Source: Flaviaestuariibacter sp.
Lineage (GTDB): Bacteria; Bacteroidota; Bacteroidia; Chitinophagales; Chitinophagaceae
DNA: 59,558 nt
Direction: 5' to 3'
NCBI GenBank assembly: GCA_025963645.1
Contig: JAOQAI010000001.1
Coordinates: 1 to 59,558 of the forward strand
Shown here: in pieces, positions 27,050-34,858 of the stretch
Position numbering within the stretch: the first letter of the stretch is position 1
How the letters are laid out: every line of letters begins with the position of its first letter
Position numbers and translations under genes: made by a program
Notes under the pieces: generated by a model
What the model saw: the letters and a program-made list of their open reading frames with translations, nothing else
The model's database searches: none
What the model was told of the DNA's origin: nothing

Positions 27050-28039
27050 ATGTATAACGCAGACATTACCAAAATATTTGAAATCGGGGAGGGGGAGTTC
27101 GGGCAAATGGCAATGTCCCTTTTTCGTTTCCAGTATGAACATAATCCGCTCTATGCAAAGTATACACATTTAACAGGAAAGGATAAAGGAGTGGCAATTT
27201 TGGAAGAGCTGCCCTTCTTGCCTATTTCCTTTTTTAAAACACATGCCGTAAAGACCACGCAATTTGTAGAAGAAGCGGTATTCAGAAGCAGTGGTACAAC
27301 AGGCGCCAAAACCAGCAAACACCTCGTGAAAGAGGTTTCCCTATACAAGACATCTGGCGCCAGTGCTTTTGAAAGAATGTATGGACCGGTGGAAGACTAT
27401 TGCATTTTAGCGTTGCTGCCTTCTTACCTCGAACGTGGCGACTCTTCCCTGGTTTATATGGTGGGCGATTTTATGAAAAGAAGCAAGCATCCTCTAAATG
27501 GCTTCTATTTAGAGGACTTTGACAGGCTGCACCAAACATTAAGAACCCTGGAAGCCCAAAAACAAAAAACCTTGTTGATAGGCGTTACCTATGCCCTTAT
27601 GGATTTTGCTGAAGCTTTTCCTTTAGCATTACAGCATACCCTTGTAATGGAAACCGGAGGGATGAAGGGTCGCAAAAAGGAATTACTAAGGACGGAAGTG
27701 CATAGCCGGCTGCAGGAAGCTTTTGGGTTGCCAGCCATCCATTCGGAATATGGGATGACGGAACTGCTCTCACAAGCGTATGCAAGAGAAGCCGGCAGGT
27801 TTATTACACCACCGTGGATGAAAATCCTGGTAGGAGAGGAAGACGATCCGGGAACGCTGGTCAGTAAAACTGAAAAGCCTGTCACAGGAGTCCTTCATAT
27901 TATTGACCTGGCAAATCTCTACTCCTGTAGCTTTATTGCCACCGAGGATCTTGGAAGGCTGCACCCCGATGGAAGTTTCGAGGTGTTGGGGCGTATGGAT
28001 CATTCAGATATCCGGGGCTGTAGCTTATTAACCTTATGA
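27050..28039 (+). CDS. LuxE-like acyl-protein synthetase
   Basis: A 329-residue protein of the LuxE/PaaK-like adenylating superfamily. FRSSGTTGAKTSKHLV is the nucleotide-binding loop, followed by VMETGGMKGRKKEL, IHSEYGMTELLSQAY and a C-terminal ATEDLGRLHPDGSFEVLGRMD. LuxE activates fatty acids in bioluminescence, but here no luxCDAB genes are near. Bacteroidota carry stand-alone copies that may activate an acyl or aryl acid for a pathway elsewhere. Divergent from the lipoprotein gene 52 bases away and followed by a hairpin terminator. Confidence 0.78.
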   Translation: MYNADITKIFEIGEGEFGQMAMSLFRFQYEHNPLYAKYTHLTGKDKGVAILEELPFLPISFFKTHAVKTTQFVEEAVFRSSGTTGAKTSKHLVKEVSLYKTSGASAFERMYGPVEDYCILALLPSYLERGDSSLVYMVGDFMKRSKHPLNGFYLEDFDRLHQTLRTLEAQKQKTLLIGVTYALMDFAEAFPLALQHTLVMETGGMKGRKKELLRTEVHSRLQEAFGLPAIHSEYGMTELLSQAYAREAGRFITPPWMKILVGEEDDPGTLVSKTEKPVTGVLHIIDLANLYSCSFIATEDLGRLHPDGSFEVLGRMDHSDIRGCSLLTL

Positions 28040-28045
28040 AATGTA

Positions 28046-28087
28046 AAAGCCAGGCAATACAGCCTGGCTTTACTATAATTTTTTGGC
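28046..28087 (+). terminator. Hairpin terminator after the LuxE-like gene
   Basis: AAAGCCAGGC (28046-28055) pairs with GCCTGGCTTT (28062-28071), followed by a T-rich run from 28079. It can also serve the convergent KGG gene. Confidence 0.7.
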
Positions 28088-28095
28088 ACAGTTGA

Positions 28096-28365
28096 TTAGA
28101 TGCTTGGGCTATTCTGACCTTTGTCTTCCCTGCGACCGCCACGGGAGTTCATACCGCCTTTGCGACCAGCCTGACGGGCTTCCTCGCTGCTCCATTGGTG
28201 AGCAACGCCTTGCTCATGTGCCGCACGTCCACCTTTGCTTGCAATCTCTCGCTGACGCTCCGGAGACATTGCTGCAAAGCCGCGATTGGACCGCTTGCGC
28301 TCTGTGTTGGTCATGCCCTCACGTAGACCTTGGGTTTCTTCACTGTTAAGTCTGTTTTCTGCCAT
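28096..28365 (-). CDS. KGG-repeat stress protein
   Basis: An 89-residue, very hydrophilic protein with two KGG motifs (REIASKGGRAAHEQG and RQAGRKGGMNSRGG), the PF10685/con-10 type also known from E. coli YciG. Such proteins accumulate under desiccation or general stress; their mechanism is not established. The chosen start MAENRLNSEE at 28365 is typical; the frame runs on upstream without conserved features. The region 28366-28655 upstream holds no gene I can support, only AT-rich DNA with a weak hairpin near 28615-28632. Confidence 0.85.
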   Translation of the reverse strand: MAENRLNSEETQGLREGMTNTERKRSNRGFAAMSPERQREIASKGGRAAHEQGVAHQWSSEEARQAGRKGGMNSRGGRREDKGQNSPSI

Positions 28366-28655
28366 AAAGGATAATTTTTTTTCGATTAAGGAACGATGTA
28401 AACCGGGAACTCCGGGTGTATAAACTATCAAAAAAACTGTGCCTTATATAAAAGTTATTTACAATAAAGTAGAAACAACAGCCATTACAGCAATAATTAA
28501 ACTATTTTAAGTCTTAAAAGGAAAAAATTGAAACGATTATAACGTAAGCATTAAATCTGGCTTGGTACATGTTGAAAATAATAGGACCACCTATTCCACA
28601 ATTATTGTATAAGTCCTTCTACAAAGAAGGTAGTTAACAAACATTGTTACTTGGC

Positions 28656-29096
28656 TTAGGTTGTTTGAAACGGAGTAGCAGAAAGAACTTTGGTTTCTTT
28701 AATTAACTCTTTAAAAGCCATAACCAGTTTTAAAACATCGTTGTATTCCATGCCTTTCTCAAAGCAATGTAGAACACCAGCCTTTAATAATTCGTCTTTC
28801 ATTTTTGGGTTCATGCCCGTAGAATAAAGTACAACCGGAATCGCCTTCAGAATAGGATGCTTTTTGAGAGATAAAGCGAGTTCAGCGCCGTTTAATGCAG
28901 GCATATTATAGTCCAAGACAATTAACTCCGGGAAACCGGAATCACCTAACTGCCCAAGGTATTTATTAAGTTCTTCGCCGGAAGAGAACATCTTTACTTC
29001 TTCGGCAAATCCAAGTTCTTCAAAGGCTTGATGCATTATATAACGGTCATCAGCATCATCTTCCACTAACAAAATTCGGTAACACAATCGCTGCAT
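28656..29096 (-). CDS. Single-domain response regulator
   Basis: A 146-residue CheY-like receiver with acidic pocket VEDDADD at 11-17, phospho-acceptor Asp62 in LIVLDYNMP, the conserved Ser/Thr in VVLYSTG and the late lysine region. No output domain. The wording (DDADDRYIMHQAFEELG) resembles the Rcp1-like regulators that relay from hybrid or phytochrome-type kinases in Bacteroidota. No kinase gene is adjacent, so the partner is unknown. Confidence 0.9.
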   Translation of the reverse strand: MQRLCYRILLVEDDADDRYIMHQAFEELGFAEEVKMFSSGEELNKYLGQLGDSGFPELIVLDYNMPALNGAELALSLKKHPILKAIPVVLYSTGMNPKMKDELLKAGVLHCFEKGMEYNDVLKLVMAFKELIKETKVLSATPFQTT

Positions 29097-29186
29097 GAGA
29101 AATAATTAAGGGTGAAACAAAGGTAGGTGTGTGTACCTAATATAAAAAACATGGCAATTTATTTACCCCAAGCTCCGCAATAGAGT

Positions 29187-29690
29187 CTATTGCGTAGCAA
29201 AGAGAGCTCCTAAATCCAGGCTATCGCTTAGCTCGGATTTACAAATGCCTAATACCAGAGAGCTGATACTTTCGCTTTTGAACTTTAATTGCGTGGCATT
29301 TATTTCCAAAGCGGCCGCCTCCAGTGCTTTGGAATGATAGCGCCGCAGGGGGCTTTTTCCCGCCAGTATCCGGGCAAAAGATTCCAGATACGGATTTCCG
29401 GAAGCTGCAATTTCTGTGTCGGACATCAGTTGTAATTCGTAAGCCGCCGCATCGCGGATGTGGTCATTCTCACTGATCAAATTTTCCTGGGCGATGGTGT
29501 GAAACTGGTCACCAATGCGAAGCGCAAAGATGCTCAGGATCAGGCTGTCCAAAAAATCGTAATTGATCGTATTCAGCGGCACATCCCTGAAGGTGTATAA
29601 CCCTTCAATTCCTGATAACAGTAAAAAGGGGTTGATTCCCAGTTTATTAGCCTTATCATTTATTACCTGCAGGAAATCCTGTTCATTCAT
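29187..29690 (-). CDS. Hypothetical protein (167 residues)
   Basis: No family recognised. The protein is acidic and largely helical, soluble, without signal peptide or membrane segment. It opens MNEQDFLQVINDKANKLGI, contains NPFLLLSGIEGLYTFRDVP near 20-40 and closes with ICKSELSDSLDLGALFATQ. It lies in the same direction as the response regulator 90 bases downstream, but shared transcription is uncertain. The ATG at 29690 is the only plausible start. Confidence 0.7.
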   Translation of the reverse strand: MNEQDFLQVINDKANKLGINPFLLLSGIEGLYTFRDVPLNTINYDFLDSLILSIFALRIGDQFHTIAQENLISENDHIRDAAAYELQLMSDTEIAASGNPYLESFARILAGKSPLRRYHSKALEAAALEINATQLKFKSESISSLVLGICKSELSDSLDLGALFATQ

Positions 29691-29845
29691 CTAGCGGGCT
29701 TAAAGTGTATAAAAAATCAGGGTTAGAAAGCCTCGCAATATTAGCGCCGGTTAGTGGATTCTTAAGGAACATCTAAAAAAATAAATAATATGTAAACGCC
29801 CTTTTTTTAGAACGCATTTTTTGCTAATTTTATGTTTCATCAAAG

Positions 29846-29855
29846 AAAAGGAGGT
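29846..29855 (+). promoter_or_regulatory. Unusually strong Shine-Dalgarno
   Basis: AAAAGGAGGT, a full match to the 16S 3' end, placed 4 bases before an ATG. Most genes in this window lack a recognisable SD, as is normal for Bacteroidota, so a perfect one stands out. Confidence 0.6.
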
Positions 29856-29859
29856 ATTC

Positions 29860-29907
29860 ATGACATCTACAGAATATTCATGGAAACCTGCGGTTGGTAT
29901 CGCCTAA
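29860..29907 (+). CDS. 15-residue peptide ORF
   Basis: ATG to TAA encodes MTSTEYSWKPAVGIA, preceded at optimal spacing by the perfect SD. The second half of the ORF forms the 5' side and loop of the 29880-29921 hairpin and the stop codon lies in its 3' arm, so ribosome passage would open the structure. This is the arrangement of regulatory leader peptides. No match to a known peptide family recognised. Confidence 0.4.
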   Translation: MTSTEYSWKPAVGIA

Positions 29908-29958
29908 CCGGGTTGCTCCATTAAAATATCTGGATAGACGCGTACAATGCGTCCTGTG

Positions 29959-29986
29959 GCCCTGAGGTATACCTCAGGGCTTTTTT
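29959..29986 (+). terminator. Terminator of the small RNA
   Basis: GCCCTGAGGT (29959-29968) and ACCTCAGGGC (29971-29980) form a perfect palindrome followed by six T residues. Confidence 0.85.
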
Positions 29987-29991
29987 ATAAA

Positions 29992-30021
29992 TAAAATAGC
30001 CGCCCGGGAGCAGCTATTTTA
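29992..30021 (-). terminator. Terminator of the gene at 30040-30414
   Basis: AAAATAGC on both sides of a GC-rich loop (30014-30021 with 29995-30002), downstream of the minus-strand gene and followed on that strand by an AT-rich run (TATTTATAAAAAA). Confidence 0.6.
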
Positions 30022-30039
30022 TTTATGGTAAGTTACCGT

Positions 30040-30414
30040 TTAAAGGTCTGTATCCGTATCGGTCCTTGTTGTTTTCTGAACTGTGATCCTGTCGCGGCTG
30101 GTATCCGGAACGGCTGTTGTAGATGTAGTGGTTGTGCTGGCAGACCGGCTTTTATTGCCACCCAATAGCGCTACCAATAATAAAATAAACAAGGCGGCTC
30201 CAACTACCCATACCCACGGTGATGCATACCAATTATCAGAGGTAAGATTGGTAGAAGTCTCTGAAGAAGAAGTGGTTGTAGTAGTGCTGCTTCCTCCGGA
30301 AGAACTACCACCGCTACCGCCGCCATCCTGGGCAAAAGCTATGACCTGCATTAGTGCAAATAGAAAGGACATAGCAAGGAGTTTAAAAGAATAAGGTTTC
30401 AGAATCTGTTTCAT
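30040..30414 (-). CDS. Small exported single-pass membrane protein
   Basis: A 124-residue protein with signal peptide (MSFLFALMQVIAFAQ), a low-complexity Gly/Ser/Thr linker (about 30-58), one membrane helix (WVWVVGAALFILLLVALLGG, about 68-87) and a Thr/Ser/Asp-rich cytoplasmic tail. No enzymatic domain. Such short Ser/Thr-linker proteins are common in Chitinophagaceae and often uncharacterised. It lies upstream of, and in the same direction as, the small protein genes near 29 kb but has its own terminator. Confidence 0.75.
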   Translation of the reverse strand: MKQILKPYSFKLLAMSFLFALMQVIAFAQDGGGSGGSSSGGSSTTTTTSSSETSTNLTSDNWYASPWVWVVGAALFILLLVALLGGNKSRSASTTTTSTTAVPDTSRDRITVQKTTRTDTDTDL

Positions 30415-30488
30415 GCTTTTTTAATTTGGGTTAATGATTTTCTGCTTAACTATCTCTTCTATTCAACAATTACGCCACGGCTGTGTTT

Positions 30489-30848
30489 TTAATAAGCCGC
30501 CTTGTCTTCGTCAGTATTTAGCAATTGGTCCAAAGCGTCAGCATCACCCCGATGGCGCTCGATCTGTTTGTCGCGGCTTTTACGAAGCATTCCCTGTAAC
30601 TTATTCACTGCTTCATCTATTGCCTGCTCAAAATGAGCGCTGCTAACTTTTACAAAATGGTCATTGCCTGGCACTTCCAGCCGTATTTCGCAATAGTCGT
30701 TTGGGGTAGCTCTGTCCGGCCCTTGAAACAGAGCGACATTCGCCCTAATAATATGGTCGTTAGGCGTCAGTTTACCCAGCTTTTCGTGAATGTGTTCTTC
30801 TAATCCTGAGCTTGCTTTAAATCCTAATGATTGAATGATGATATCCAT
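30489..30848 (-). CDS. hpf: Short ribosome hibernation factor (HPF/RaiA family)
   Basis: A protein of about 119 residues starting MDIIIQSLGFKASSGLEEHIHEKLGKL, the fold of HPF/RaiA, with the basic C-terminal helix (MLRKSRDKQIERH) that binds the 30S subunit. It lacks the second dimerisation domain of long HPF. Such proteins inactivate ribosomes in stationary phase. ATG 30848 is chosen because it precedes the conserved beta strand; the frame also reaches 30878. A stress function fits the nearby KGG protein, but no operon links them. Confidence 0.88.
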   Translation of the reverse strand: MDIIIQSLGFKASSGLEEHIHEKLGKLTPNDHIIRANVALFQGPDRATPNDYCEIRLEVPGNDHFVKVSSAHFEQAIDEAVNKLQGMLRKSRDKQIERHRGDADALDQLLNTDEDKAAY

Positions 30849-30959
30849 AACTCGATAATTTGCCTTCATCAACACCATTATCGTACCATTTGAAACAGCT
30901 TGTTCTAATAATTTAACTCATTTTCTCAACCGGAGGCACGAATTTTTCGTAGATAAACC

Positions 30960-31682
30960 ATGCTAAAAGCGATATTATTTCCGGTTTATTGTGTGCTGCT
31001 TTTAATTAGTTCTGTGGCAGGGGGATGCAAGAAAGAGAGCGAAGCGGTAGTAGCCCCAAATCCAACACCTGTAGTAGCGGGTGCGAAAACCTACCTGGCA
31101 TTAGGAGACAGCTATACAATCGGGCAAAGCGTTGGAGCCGAAGAGCGTTTTCCATTTTTAGCTGCTGCTTCCCTTCGGGCTCAGGGGGTTTCCATAAATA
31201 ACCCCCGGTATATTGCTACCACCGGCTGGACCACGGCCAACCTCCAATCGGCGATTAATGGGGCGGGTTCTTTAGGTGCGTATGATCTGGTTACTCTTTT
31301 AATTGGGGTAAATGACCAATACCAAGGGGTGGACACGGCCCTATACCGCACCCGCTTTACCCAATTGCTGCAAAAGTCTATTGAGCTTGCCGGCGGAAAG
31401 AAAACGCAGGTCTTTGTTCTTTCCATTCCTGATTATAGTGCTACGCCCTTTGTATCGCCCGGGAGCAAACCGCGTGTAAGCGCGGAAATCGATTGGTTCA
31501 ATTCTATAAACAAGCAGGTTACGGTTGCTTATGGTGTAAGCTATATTGATATTACGCCACTTACACGGCAGGCAGCTAATGACCCGAGCCTTTTGGCGAA
31601 TGACGGTTTGCATTATTCCGGAAAGGAGCACAAGCTTTGGGCAGACTTGTTAGTGGCAATGGCAAAGCCTGTGTTGCAGTAA
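30960..31682 (+). CDS. SGNH/GDSL-hydrolase lipoprotein
   Basis: A 240-residue esterase-like lipoprotein. The signal ends in a lipobox (SSVAGGC, Cys22). Block I is LALGDSYTIGQ with the nucleophile serine, block III is LIGVNDQYQG, and block V is NDGLHYSGKEH with the catalytic Asp and His. It probably deacylates a carbohydrate or lipid ester at the cell surface. ATG 30960 follows 111 bases of intergenic DNA after the divergent hpf gene. Confidence 0.88.
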   Translation: MLKAILFPVYCVLLLISSVAGGCKKESEAVVAPNPTPVVAGAKTYLALGDSYTIGQSVGAEERFPFLAAASLRAQGVSINNPRYIATTGWTTANLQSAINGAGSLGAYDLVTLLIGVNDQYQGVDTALYRTRFTQLLQKSIELAGGKKTQVFVLSIPDYSATPFVSPGSKPRVSAEIDWFNSINKQVTVAYGVSYIDITPLTRQAANDPSLLANDGLHYSGKEHKLWADLLVAMAKPVLQ

Positions 31683-31801
31683 ACCTACTTTTTCGTAACA
31701 GTTACCCTCGAATAATCCGGCATTAAATTATAGATTGTATTCCAGAAATTAACTTAAGCGTTTTATAGAAACATACTTGTGAAGCATGTATCAGGAATCA
31801 A

Positions 31802-31833
31802 AAGACCGGGCAAAAACCCGGTCTTCTTTTTAT
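31802..31833 (+). terminator. Rho-independent terminator
   Basis: AAGACCGGG (31802-31810), loop CAAAAA, CCCGGTCTT (31817-31825), then CTTTTTATT. It lies 120 bases after the SGNH hydrolase gene. The stretch 31683-31801 contains no other feature I can support. Confidence 0.8.
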
Positions 31834-31934
31834 TAACTTTGCCTGCATACTACCCGCTTCTTTTTTCCGTTCTTGCACGGAGGGTTCCCAACTTCAACCA
31901 CAATAATTGATAACCCTAAACAGTGTGGAAACCT

Positions 31935-33197
31935 ATGGCTACTACTAAAGAACGCCGCGATGAAGGCTTGTACTCTTATGATTCTTTCGACGGCGGCGAA
32001 TCAAAAAGCACTGACTCAAATTTTTTGTGGTGGTGCTCCGGTGCGCATCAAAAACTATTAAAGCGCTTTCCATCAGAGCAGATAAAATATGCGGGATTAG
32101 GCGGAGTGCTGCTTGCCACCTTTGTGCTGGCGACCTTATCATCCGGTTATGCCATCTATAGTGTTTTTGGAAACCCGCTTTGGGCAATCGCTTTTGCTTT
32201 TGTATGGGGCGCCATTATTTTCAATTTTGACCGGTTCCTTGTTTCTACCATGCGGAAGTATGGCGTTTCTAAAAGACGCCAGTTCCTGATGGCTATCCCG
32301 CGACTGGGACTGGCATTGCTTATCGGGCTTACCATTGCGCGGCCGCTGGAGCTAAAGATCTTTGAAAAAGAGATCAATGTAAAGATGGTGGAGAATACGC
32401 ATAAGAAGATCCAACGGAACGACAGCCTGTTGCAGTTGGAGAATCGCAACCTGGTGCAAACGGCGGAAGCGGACCGTCAAAGACTTTTGACACGCCGGAA
32501 GAATATTGAAGACACGTTAGGGCTGCTTCAAGCAGCTTATGTGCAGGAGGCTGATGGTACAGGCGGTTCCGGAAAGCGGGGGATTGAGAAGTTGACGCAA
32601 CTAAAGATGTTGGCCTACCAAACAGCCAGTGCACAATTTGCGCCGGAACTGGCGCAGCTTGCCATTGGCATCAAACAACAAGACAGCCTTATTGCTTCCG
32701 TACGTTCCGGCGTGGAAGATAAGCGTCGTGGCTATGAAGGAATAACGGCCGCTAACCTGGGTTTCCTGGAACGTAATAAAGCGCTGTCAGATCTAAGGGA
32801 TGAGGAAAGCAGCGTCTGGTGGACGAGCTTTTTGATCTCCATGCTGATCATATTGATCGAGATCGGTCCAATACTTTCAAAATTGATCATGCCGATCGGG
32901 CCGTACGACATTGCGCTGGCCCGGGAAGAATTGCTCCAGATGGCAGATGACGAGAATGAGATCCGTAAAAGCAAGGAGGTTTTATATGAAAAGCGGAAGC
33001 TCTTTTATCAAAAGCAAAAAGAAACCTCCGACCTGTTGGTAGATAAACTATCGGAATTGCAACGCAAGCATATAGATGAAGAACTGGACAAGTGGGAGCG
33101 GGGCGAGTGGAATGCAAAAGATCATAAAGCCAGCATGGACGAAGTGATGCGGAAGATCAAGCGGCAGTACCAGGTAGGGGATGAGGACTTGTTGTAA
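31935..33197 (+). CDS. DUF4407 membrane protein with coiled coil
   Basis: A protein of about 420 residues. Four membrane helices (YAGLGGVLLATFVLATL, WAIAFAFVWGAIIFNF, LGLALLIGLTIA and LISMLIILIEIGPILSKLI) are split by a long charged coiled coil between the third and fourth helices. NFDRFLVSTM after the second helix and the layout match the DUF4407 family, widespread in Bacteroidota and of unknown function. A charged C-terminal tail follows the last helix. ATG 31935 is preferred over GTG 31923. A hairpin terminator follows. Confidence 0.82.
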   Translation: MATTKERRDEGLYSYDSFDGGESKSTDSNFLWWCSGAHQKLLKRFPSEQIKYAGLGGVLLATFVLATLSSGYAIYSVFGNPLWAIAFAFVWGAIIFNFDRFLVSTMRKYGVSKRRQFLMAIPRLGLALLIGLTIARPLELKIFEKEINVKMVENTHKKIQRNDSLLQLENRNLVQTAEADRQRLLTRRKNIEDTLGLLQAAYVQEADGTGGSGKRGIEKLTQLKMLAYQTASAQFAPELAQLAIGIKQQDSLIASVRSGVEDKRRGYEGITAANLGFLERNKALSDLRDEESSVWWTSFLISMLIILIEIGPILSKLIMPIGPYDIALAREELLQMADDENEIRKSKEVLYEKRKLFYQKQKETSDLLVDKLSELQRKHIDEELDKWERGEWNAKDHKASMDEVMRKIKRQYQVGDEDLL

Positions 33198-33208
33198 TTA
33201 GGAATGAT

Positions 33209-33247
33209 GAATGGGAAACATTGAAATTTGTTTCCCATTCTTTTTAT
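33209..33247 (+). terminator. Rho-independent terminator
   Basis: GAATGGGAAAC (33209-33219) pairs with GTTTCCCATTC (33230-33240), followed by TTTTT, 11 bases after the DUF4407 gene. Confidence 0.85.
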
Positions 33248-33344
33248 ATAGGTGTACCGAAGTAGTAATGCGCTCTAATTCATAGTTCACTATTCATAAC
33301 TCATAATTCTCCCCTTCCCTTATTTTTACCGCTTTCAAAGCAAC

Positions 33345-34724
33345 ATGGAGTTTCAATCGATCTATACGGAAAGGAGAGTAGGTTCTGATAAAATTCCTGA
33401 AGGCGCCCGGTCCGGTTTCCAGCGGGATTTTGACCGGCTGATCTTTTCGTCGGCTTTTCGCCGGTTGCAAAATAAGACCCAGGTATTTCCGCTGCCAGGT
33501 ACGGCGTTCGTACATAACCGGTTGACGCATTCGCTGGAAGTAGCCAGCGTAGGCCGATCCTTAGGTAAAATGATCGGGGAGAAGATCAGCAGCAGTTTTA
33601 AGAGTAGTAACGAAGACGCATACGAGTTCTACCGCTACGAATTGGCAAACGTTATCGCCGCTGGTTGCCTGGCGCATGATATTGGAAACCCTGCGTTTGG
33701 ACATTCCGGTGAGAAAGCGATCTCCGCTTATTTTATTGAAAACGCCGGGATGCGAATAGAAGGGCAACCACTGCAATCTTTTTTCACGGCAAAAGAATGG
33801 AAAGACCTTACCAATTTTGAAGGCAACGCCAATGCCGTACGCATACTCACCCATAGCTTTCGCGGTCGTTTTAAAGGCGGCTTTGGATTGACTTACACCA
33901 CTATCGCTTCCATTTTGAAATATCCCTGTGAATCCACCGCTATCGATAAGGGGTTTAAGCATCGGAAAAAATACGGTTTCTTTCAGAGCGAGAAAGAAAC
34001 GGTGCTGCAGGTAGCCAGGGAATTAGGCATGATAGAAGAAAGCCCTGAACCCGTGGTGTTTAAGCGCCACCCGTTTGTGTACCTGGTGGAAGCGGCCGAT
34101 GATATTTGCTACTCTATTGTGGATATGGAAGATGCGCACCGGTTGGGCATTTTGCAGAAAGGGGAAGTAGAAGCCGCCTTTATGGAAGTGAATCAAAAAA
34201 TTTCCCGCAGTGGCGAAGATCTGGATAAGTTGTACCGAAATTATAAGAATATTGATGACGCAAATGAGAGCATCGCTTTCCTGCGGGCTAAAACCATCAA
34301 CCTCCTGGCGCTTGAATGCACCGATATCTTCCTAGAGAATCAAAGGGCTATTTTACAAGGGGATTTCAATGACACTTTGGTGGATCATATTCATAGCAGC
34401 AGTGGCGCCCTTGCAACCGTTCAAGAACTTTCGCGGAAGCGCATTTATGAGCATGAGACCGTGCTGCAAATAGAAATGGCGGGTTATAGCGTAATGTCGG
34501 AACTGCTGCAGTTACTGATTCCTGCACTGCTAAAAAAGCAGCCTTCCCACAAGGAATCCATTGTGCTGAAGTTGATCCCTTATCAACTTACAGGTTTTGA
34601 AGAGACGGATTCTTCTTATGACAAAGCACTTAATGCGCTTGATTTTTTAAGCGGCATGACCGACGAATATGCGACAGAGATCTATCGCCGGTTAAAAGGC
34701 ATTTCTACTCCGGCTCATGGATAG
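33345..34724 (+). CDS. dgt: dGTP triphosphohydrolase
   Basis: A 459-residue HD-domain dNTPase. The N-terminal RSGFQRDFDRLIFSSAFRRLQNKTQVFPL, THSLEVASVGRSLG and the metal-binding His-Asp pair in CLAHDIGNPAFGHSGE are all family signatures, and FEGNANAVRILT follows. It hydrolyses dGTP (or other dNTPs) to the nucleoside and triphosphate, controlling nucleotide pools. Length fits Dgt. Just upstream (33275-33305) is a run of near-identical attcata/actcata words that looks like a simple-repeat insertion. Confidence 0.95.
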   Translation: MEFQSIYTERRVGSDKIPEGARSGFQRDFDRLIFSSAFRRLQNKTQVFPLPGTAFVHNRLTHSLEVASVGRSLGKMIGEKISSSFKSSNEDAYEFYRYELANVIAAGCLAHDIGNPAFGHSGEKAISAYFIENAGMRIEGQPLQSFFTAKEWKDLTNFEGNANAVRILTHSFRGRFKGGFGLTYTTIASILKYPCESTAIDKGFKHRKKYGFFQSEKETVLQVARELGMIEESPEPVVFKRHPFVYLVEAADDICYSIVDMEDAHRLGILQKGEVEAAFMEVNQKISRSGEDLDKLYRNYKNIDDANESIAFLRAKTINLLALECTDIFLENQRAILQGDFNDTLVDHIHSSSGALATVQELSRKRIYEHETVLQIEMAGYSVMSELLQLLIPALLKKQPSHKESIVLKLIPYQLTGFEETDSSYDKALNALDFLSGMTDEYATEIYRRLKGISTPAHG

Positions 34725-34795
34725 GAAGTAGCGATTTGTCGCTCATGTGCGGTATTAGGCAGTTGAATAGACGAAAATGCCAGTTTATTCTTATC

Positions 34796-34828
34796 GTTTT
34801 TAGGTGTAATGCATTATTGGTATTTTTG
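34796..34828 (+). promoter_or_regulatory. Promoter of the giant adhesin gene
   Basis: TATTTTTG at 34821-34828 matches the -7 consensus TAnnTTTG exactly; a T-rich TTTTTAG lies near 34796, at the -33 distance. The ATG at 34859 follows 30 bases later. Confidence 0.5.
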
Positions 34829-34858
34829 TTTACAACCTATCCATAACTAACTGCCCGC

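Larger units (their letters stand above)
29840..29986 (+). ncRNA. Candidate small structured RNA with leader-like ORF
   Basis: A compact stand-alone unit on the plus strand between two minus-strand genes. An AT-rich promoter-like stretch (TAATTTTA at 29825) is followed by a near-perfect anti-SD complement, a 15-codon ORF, a long interrupted hairpin (29880-29921: stems of 5, 4, 5 and 2 bp around loop TATCG), a second hairpin GACGC/GCGTC (29937-29953) and a perfect terminator palindrome with T6. No plus-strand gene follows for about 970 bases, so this is not an ordinary leader of a downstream gene. No known RNA family recognised. Ends are estimated; expression is unproven. Confidence 0.55.

Noticed and set aside
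28605..28640. Hairpin CCTTC/GAAGG downstream of the response regulator as a terminator
   Set aside because: The stem is only five base pairs and no T tract follows on the minus strand.
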